DNA of 8,609 bases, taken from contig DBOI01000016.1 in the NCBI GenBank assembly GCA_002299245.1, positions 1-8,609 of the forward strand, read 5' to 3'. The DNA is from Hydrogenovibrio sp. UBA650 (GTDB taxonomy: Bacteria > Pseudomonadota > Gammaproteobacteria > Thiomicrospirales > Thiomicrospiraceae). Position numbers and translations under genes: made by a program. The notes under the pieces are model-generated. The model saw only the letters and a list, made by a program, of their open reading frames with translations. It was not told where the DNA came from and ran no database searches. Positions 5,641-8,609 of this stretch are shown piece after piece; position 1 is the stretch's first letter; the number at the start of each line of letters is the position of its first letter.

Positions 5641-8609
5641 ATGCCAAAGAGAAGTGATCTTCAAAGTATTATGATTATTGGTGCTGGCCCTATTATTATC
5701 GGCCAGGCCTGTGAATTCGACTATTCAGGTGTGCAAGCGTGTAAAGCGCTCAAAGAAGAAGGTTATCGCGTTGTATTGGTTAACTCTAACCCAGCAACGA
5801 TTATGACTGATCCTGAGTTAGCGGATGCAACTTACATCGAGCCAATTGAGTGGCAGACGGTTGCGAGCATTATTGCCAAAGAAAAGCCGGATGCAATTCT
5901 GCCAACAATGGGTGGGCAGACTGCACTGAACTGTGCGCTTGACCTGCATGAGAAAGGTGTTTTGGCAGAGCATGGTGTTGAGCTGATTGGTGCCAACGCC
6001 GATGCGATCGATAAAGCTGAAAACCGTGACCGTTTCCGTCAGGCGATGCAGCAGATTGGCTTGGATATGCCTGTCTCTGACGTTGCCCACAACTTGGAAG
6101 AGGCCTGGGCGATTCAAGAGCGTGTTGGTTTTCCAACTATCATTCGTCCGTCCTTCACTCTGGGTGGTTCCGGTGGTGGTATCGCCTATAACAGAGACGA
6201 GTTTGAGCAGATCTGTAAGTTTGGTCTCGATCTATCTCCAACCAAAGAACTTTTGATTGAAGAGTCAATTGTTGGTTGGAAAGAGTACGAGATGGAAGTG
6301 GTGCGTGACAAGAACGACAATGCTATTATCATCTGTTCGATTGAAAACCTTGACCCAATGGGTGTTCACACAGGTGACTCGATTACTGTTGCTCCTGCAC
6401 AAACCCTGACTGATAAAGAGTATCAGATCATGCGTAACGCCTCGCTGGCGGTATTGCGTGAAATTGGTGTTGAAACCGGTGGTTCTAACGTACAGTTCTC
6501 AATCAACCCAGATACTGGGCGTATGATTATTATCGAGATGAATCCGCGTGTATCACGTTCATCAGCACTGGCATCTAAAGCGACAGGTTTCCCAATCGCT
6601 AAGATTGCGGCCAAGCTAGCAGTGGGTTATACCCTGGATGAACTGCAAAACGATATTACTGATGGTGCCACTCCGGCATCATTTGAACCGACCATTGATT
6701 ATGTGGTCACTAAGGTTCCACGCTTTACTTTCGAGAAGTTCCCGCAAGCACAGCAACGCCTATCAACGCAGATGAAGTCGGTGGGTGAGGTTATGGCGAT
6801 GGGGCGTAACTTCCAAGAGTCAGTTCAAAAGGCTCTGCGTGGTCTGGAAACCGATAAAAACGGTTTTGACGAGATCATGGATCTTGCCAATATGGAAGAC
6901 AAGGATATTAAGGATACGCTGCGCCAAGAGTTGCGCGACCCAGGTCCTGAGCGTCTTTGGTATGTGGCGGATGCGTTCCGTGCGGGTTGGACATTAGAAG
7001 ATGTCTTTGAAAGTTCAAAAATTGATCCATGGTTCCTGGCTCAGATTAAAGAGTTGGTGGATATGGAAGACGATATCAAACAGCGTGGTTTGGATGCGTT
7101 GGACGAAGCGACTCTGCGTACGATGAAGCGCAAAGGTTTCTCTGATAACCGCCTGGCAAAACTGTTGAACACGGATGCGGCGTTTATTCGTAAATTCCGT
7201 CATACATTGAATGTTCGTCCAGTCTACAAGCGTGTTGATACCTGTGCAGCTGAGTTTGAAACGTCTACGGCGTATATGTATTCAACTTACGATGAAGAGT
7301 GTGAAGCACAGCCAACGGACAAACAGAAGATTATGGTATTGGGCGGTGGCCCAAACCGAATCGGTCAAGGGATTGAGTTTGACTACTGTTGTGTTCATGC
7401 GGCTATGGCGATGCGTGATGACGGTTTTGAAACCATTATGGTTAACTGTAACCCTGAAACTGTTTCAACCGACTACGACACGTCTGACCGCCTCTATTTT
7501 GAGCCACTGACGTTGGAAGATGTGCTTGAGATAGTTGAAGTAGAGAAGCCGAAAGGCGTGATCGTACAGTATGGTGGTCAAACGCCGCTGAAACTAGCCA
7601 GAGACCTTGAGGAAGCGGGTGTGCCTATCGTTGGTACCTCTCCTGAGTCGATTGATTTGGCAGAAGACCGTGAGCACTTCCAAAAAATTCTTAATGATCT
7701 TGACTTGCTTCAGCCACCAAATAGAACTGCGAGTAGTGTTGATCAAGCTGTTATTTTGGCGAATGAAATTGGTTATCCTCTGGTTGTACGTCCTTCGTAT
7801 GTATTGGGTGGTCGCGGTATGGAGATCGTTTATACCGAAGCAGATCTAGTTCGCTACATGGAAGCGGCGGTTAAGGTTTCTAACGATGCGCCGGTTTTAT
7901 TGGATCGTTTCTTGGATGATGCCGTTGAGTTGGATGTGGATGCGGTGTGTGATGGTGAGCAAGTTGTTATCGGTGGCATTATGGAGCACATTGAACAGGC
8001 CGGTATTCACTCCGGTGACTCTGCGTGTTCATTGCCTCCTTACAGTATTTCAGCAGATATTCAGGATCGTGTTCGCGTTCAGGTTGAGAAGATGGCCAAG
8101 GCATTGGGTGTTGTCGGTTTGATGAATACTCAGTTTGCCATTAAAGGCGATGATATCTATGTATTAGAGGTGAATCCTCGTGCTTCGCGTACAGTGCCAT
8201 TTGTATCTAAAGCGATTGGTAACCCACTGGCGAAAATTGCTGCACGTTGCATGGTTGGGCAGAAACTGGCAGATCAAGGCTTTACTGCTGAAGTAAAACC
8301 AGATCACTATTCAGTTAAAGAAGCGGTATTCCCATTCATCAAGTTCTTGGGCGTAGATCCAATTCTTGGGCCAGAGATGAAGTCGACTGGTGAGGTTATG
8401 GGTATTGGCTCAAGCTTTGCTCAGGCTTACTCAAAAGCTTCACTTGCTGGTGGTACGGTACTACCTCGTTCAGGAACCGCTTTCTTGAGTGTTCGCAAGG
8501 CAGATCGAGTACGAGTAATTGATTTAGCAAATCAGTTGATCGACCGTGGCTTCAAGGTTGTTGCCACTCGCGGTACCGCAAAATCTCTTGAAGATGCCGG
8601 TGTTGAGTG
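5641..8609 (+). CDS. carB: Carbamoyl phosphate synthase large subunit, 3' end cut by the window
   Basis: CarB uses two ATP, bicarbonate and ammonia from CarA to make carbamoyl phosphate. ATG 5641 has a good ribosome site AGGGA (5630-5634) six bases upstream and gives the usual start MPKRSDLQSIMIIGAGP. The frame is open for 989 codons to the window edge; E. coli CarB has 1073 residues, so about 85 are missing. The carboxyphosphate half (about 1-400) holds GQACEFDYSG, MGGQTALN, RPSFTLGGSGGG (169-180), and metal-binding EMNPR with Glu299 and Asn301. The oligomerisation region follows (about 400-558). The carbamoyl phosphate half (about 559-940) repeats the fold with GGGPNRIGQG, YGGQTPLK, RPSYVLGGRGMEI (717-729) and EVNPRASRT (Glu843, Asn845). 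The MGS-like allosteric domain, which in E. coli binds UMP and ornithine, begins near 945 and is cut. No frameshift or missing active-site residue is seen. Confidence 0.98.
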   Translation, partial: MPKRSDLQSIMIIGAGPIIIGQACEFDYSGVQACKALKEEGYRVVLVNSNPATIMTDPELADATYIEPIEWQTVASIIAKEKPDAILPTMGGQTALNCALDLHEKGVLAEHGVELIGANADAIDKAENRDRFRQAMQQIGLDMPVSDVAHNLEEAWAIQERVGFPTIIRPSFTLGGSGGGIAYNRDEFEQICKFGLDLSPTKELLIEESIVGWKEYEMEVVRDKNDNAIIICSIENLDPMGVHTGDSITVAPAQTLTDKEYQIMRNASLAVLREIGVETGGSNVQFSINPDTGRMIIIEMNPRVSRSSALASKATGFPIAKIAAKLAVGYTLDELQNDITDGATPASFEPTIDYVVTKVPRFTFEKFPQAQQRLSTQMKSVGEVMAMGRNFQESVQKALRGLETDKNGFDEIMDLANMEDKDIKDTLRQELRDPGPERLWYVADAFRAGWTLEDVFESSKIDPWFLAQIKELVDMEDDIKQRGLDALDEATLRTMKRKGFSDNRLAKLLNTDAAFIRKFRHTLNVRPVYKRVDTCAAEFETSTAYMYSTYDEECEAQPTDKQKIMVLGGGPNRIGQGIEFDYCCVHAAMAMRDDGFETIMVNCNPETVSTDYDTSDRLYFEPLTLEDVLEIVEVEKPKGVIVQYGGQTPLKLARDLEEAGVPIVGTSPESIDLAEDREHFQKILNDLDLLQPPNRTASSVDQAVILANEIGYPLVVRPSYVLGGRGMEIVYTEADLVRYMEAAVKVSNDAPVLLDRFLDDAVELDVDAVCDGEQVVIGGIMEHIEQAGIHSGDSACSLPPYSISADIQDRVRVQVEKMAKALGVVGLMNTQFAIKGDDIYVLEVNPRASRTVPFVSKAIGNPLAKIAARCMVGQKLADQGFTAEVKPDHYSVKEAVFPFIKFLGVDPILGPEMKSTGEVMGIGSSFAQAYSKASLAGGTVLPRSGTAFLSVRKADRVRVIDLANQLIDRGFKVVATRGTAKSLEDAGVE

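Noticed and set aside
5818..8122. Open frames of 60-99 codons in other frames within carB, both strands
   Set aside because: They overlap a fully conserved carB frame, have arginine- and tryptophan-rich or low-complexity translations, and show no domain.

Overview
The window looks like chromosomal DNA from a free-living, probably aquatic, gammaproteobacterium. The reasons are moderate G+C (mid-40s by eye), CarA and CarB that follow the Escherichia coli proteins almost residue for residue as I remember them, a MepS/NlpC-type lipoprotein hydrolase, and a large PAS-GGDEF-EAL protein. A sulfur-oxidising or Thiotrichales-like lineage would fit, but the sequence does not prove a genus. I see no insertion sequence, phage gene, CRISPR array, tRNA or rRNA.

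Layout: (1) positions 1-466, + strand, hold the 3' part of an NlpC/P60 peptidoglycan hydrolase that begins inside its lipoprotein signal peptide. (2) Positions 499-3960, - strand, converge on it with 32 bases between and encode a 1153-residue membrane-anchored cyclic-di-GMP protein with two membrane helices, five PAS domains, GGDEF and EAL. (3) Positions 3961-4493 are a long divergent intergenic region. It contains a good sigma70-type promoter facing carA, a leader of about 125 bases with tiny open frames, and a strong intrinsic terminator in front of carA. (4) Positions 4494-5624 are carA and 5641-8609 are carB, the latter cut by the window edge in its allosteric domain. They form a tight operon for carbamoyl phosphate synthetase, which feeds arginine and pyrimidine synthesis.

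How the parts work together: carA and carB make one enzyme, the small subunit supplying ammonia from glutamine and the large subunit making carbamoyl phosphate. The most interesting structure is the carA leader. The terminator lies between promoter and gene, and no complete gene upstream on that strand could need it. Its 5' arm is overlapped by a seven-codon frame whose start lies one base after the stop of a preceding short frame. This resembles translation-coupled, pyrimidine-sensitive attenuation of the pyrBI type, here on carAB. That is an inference from sequence architecture. The cyclic-di-GMP protein and the hydrolase share no visible operon with carAB.
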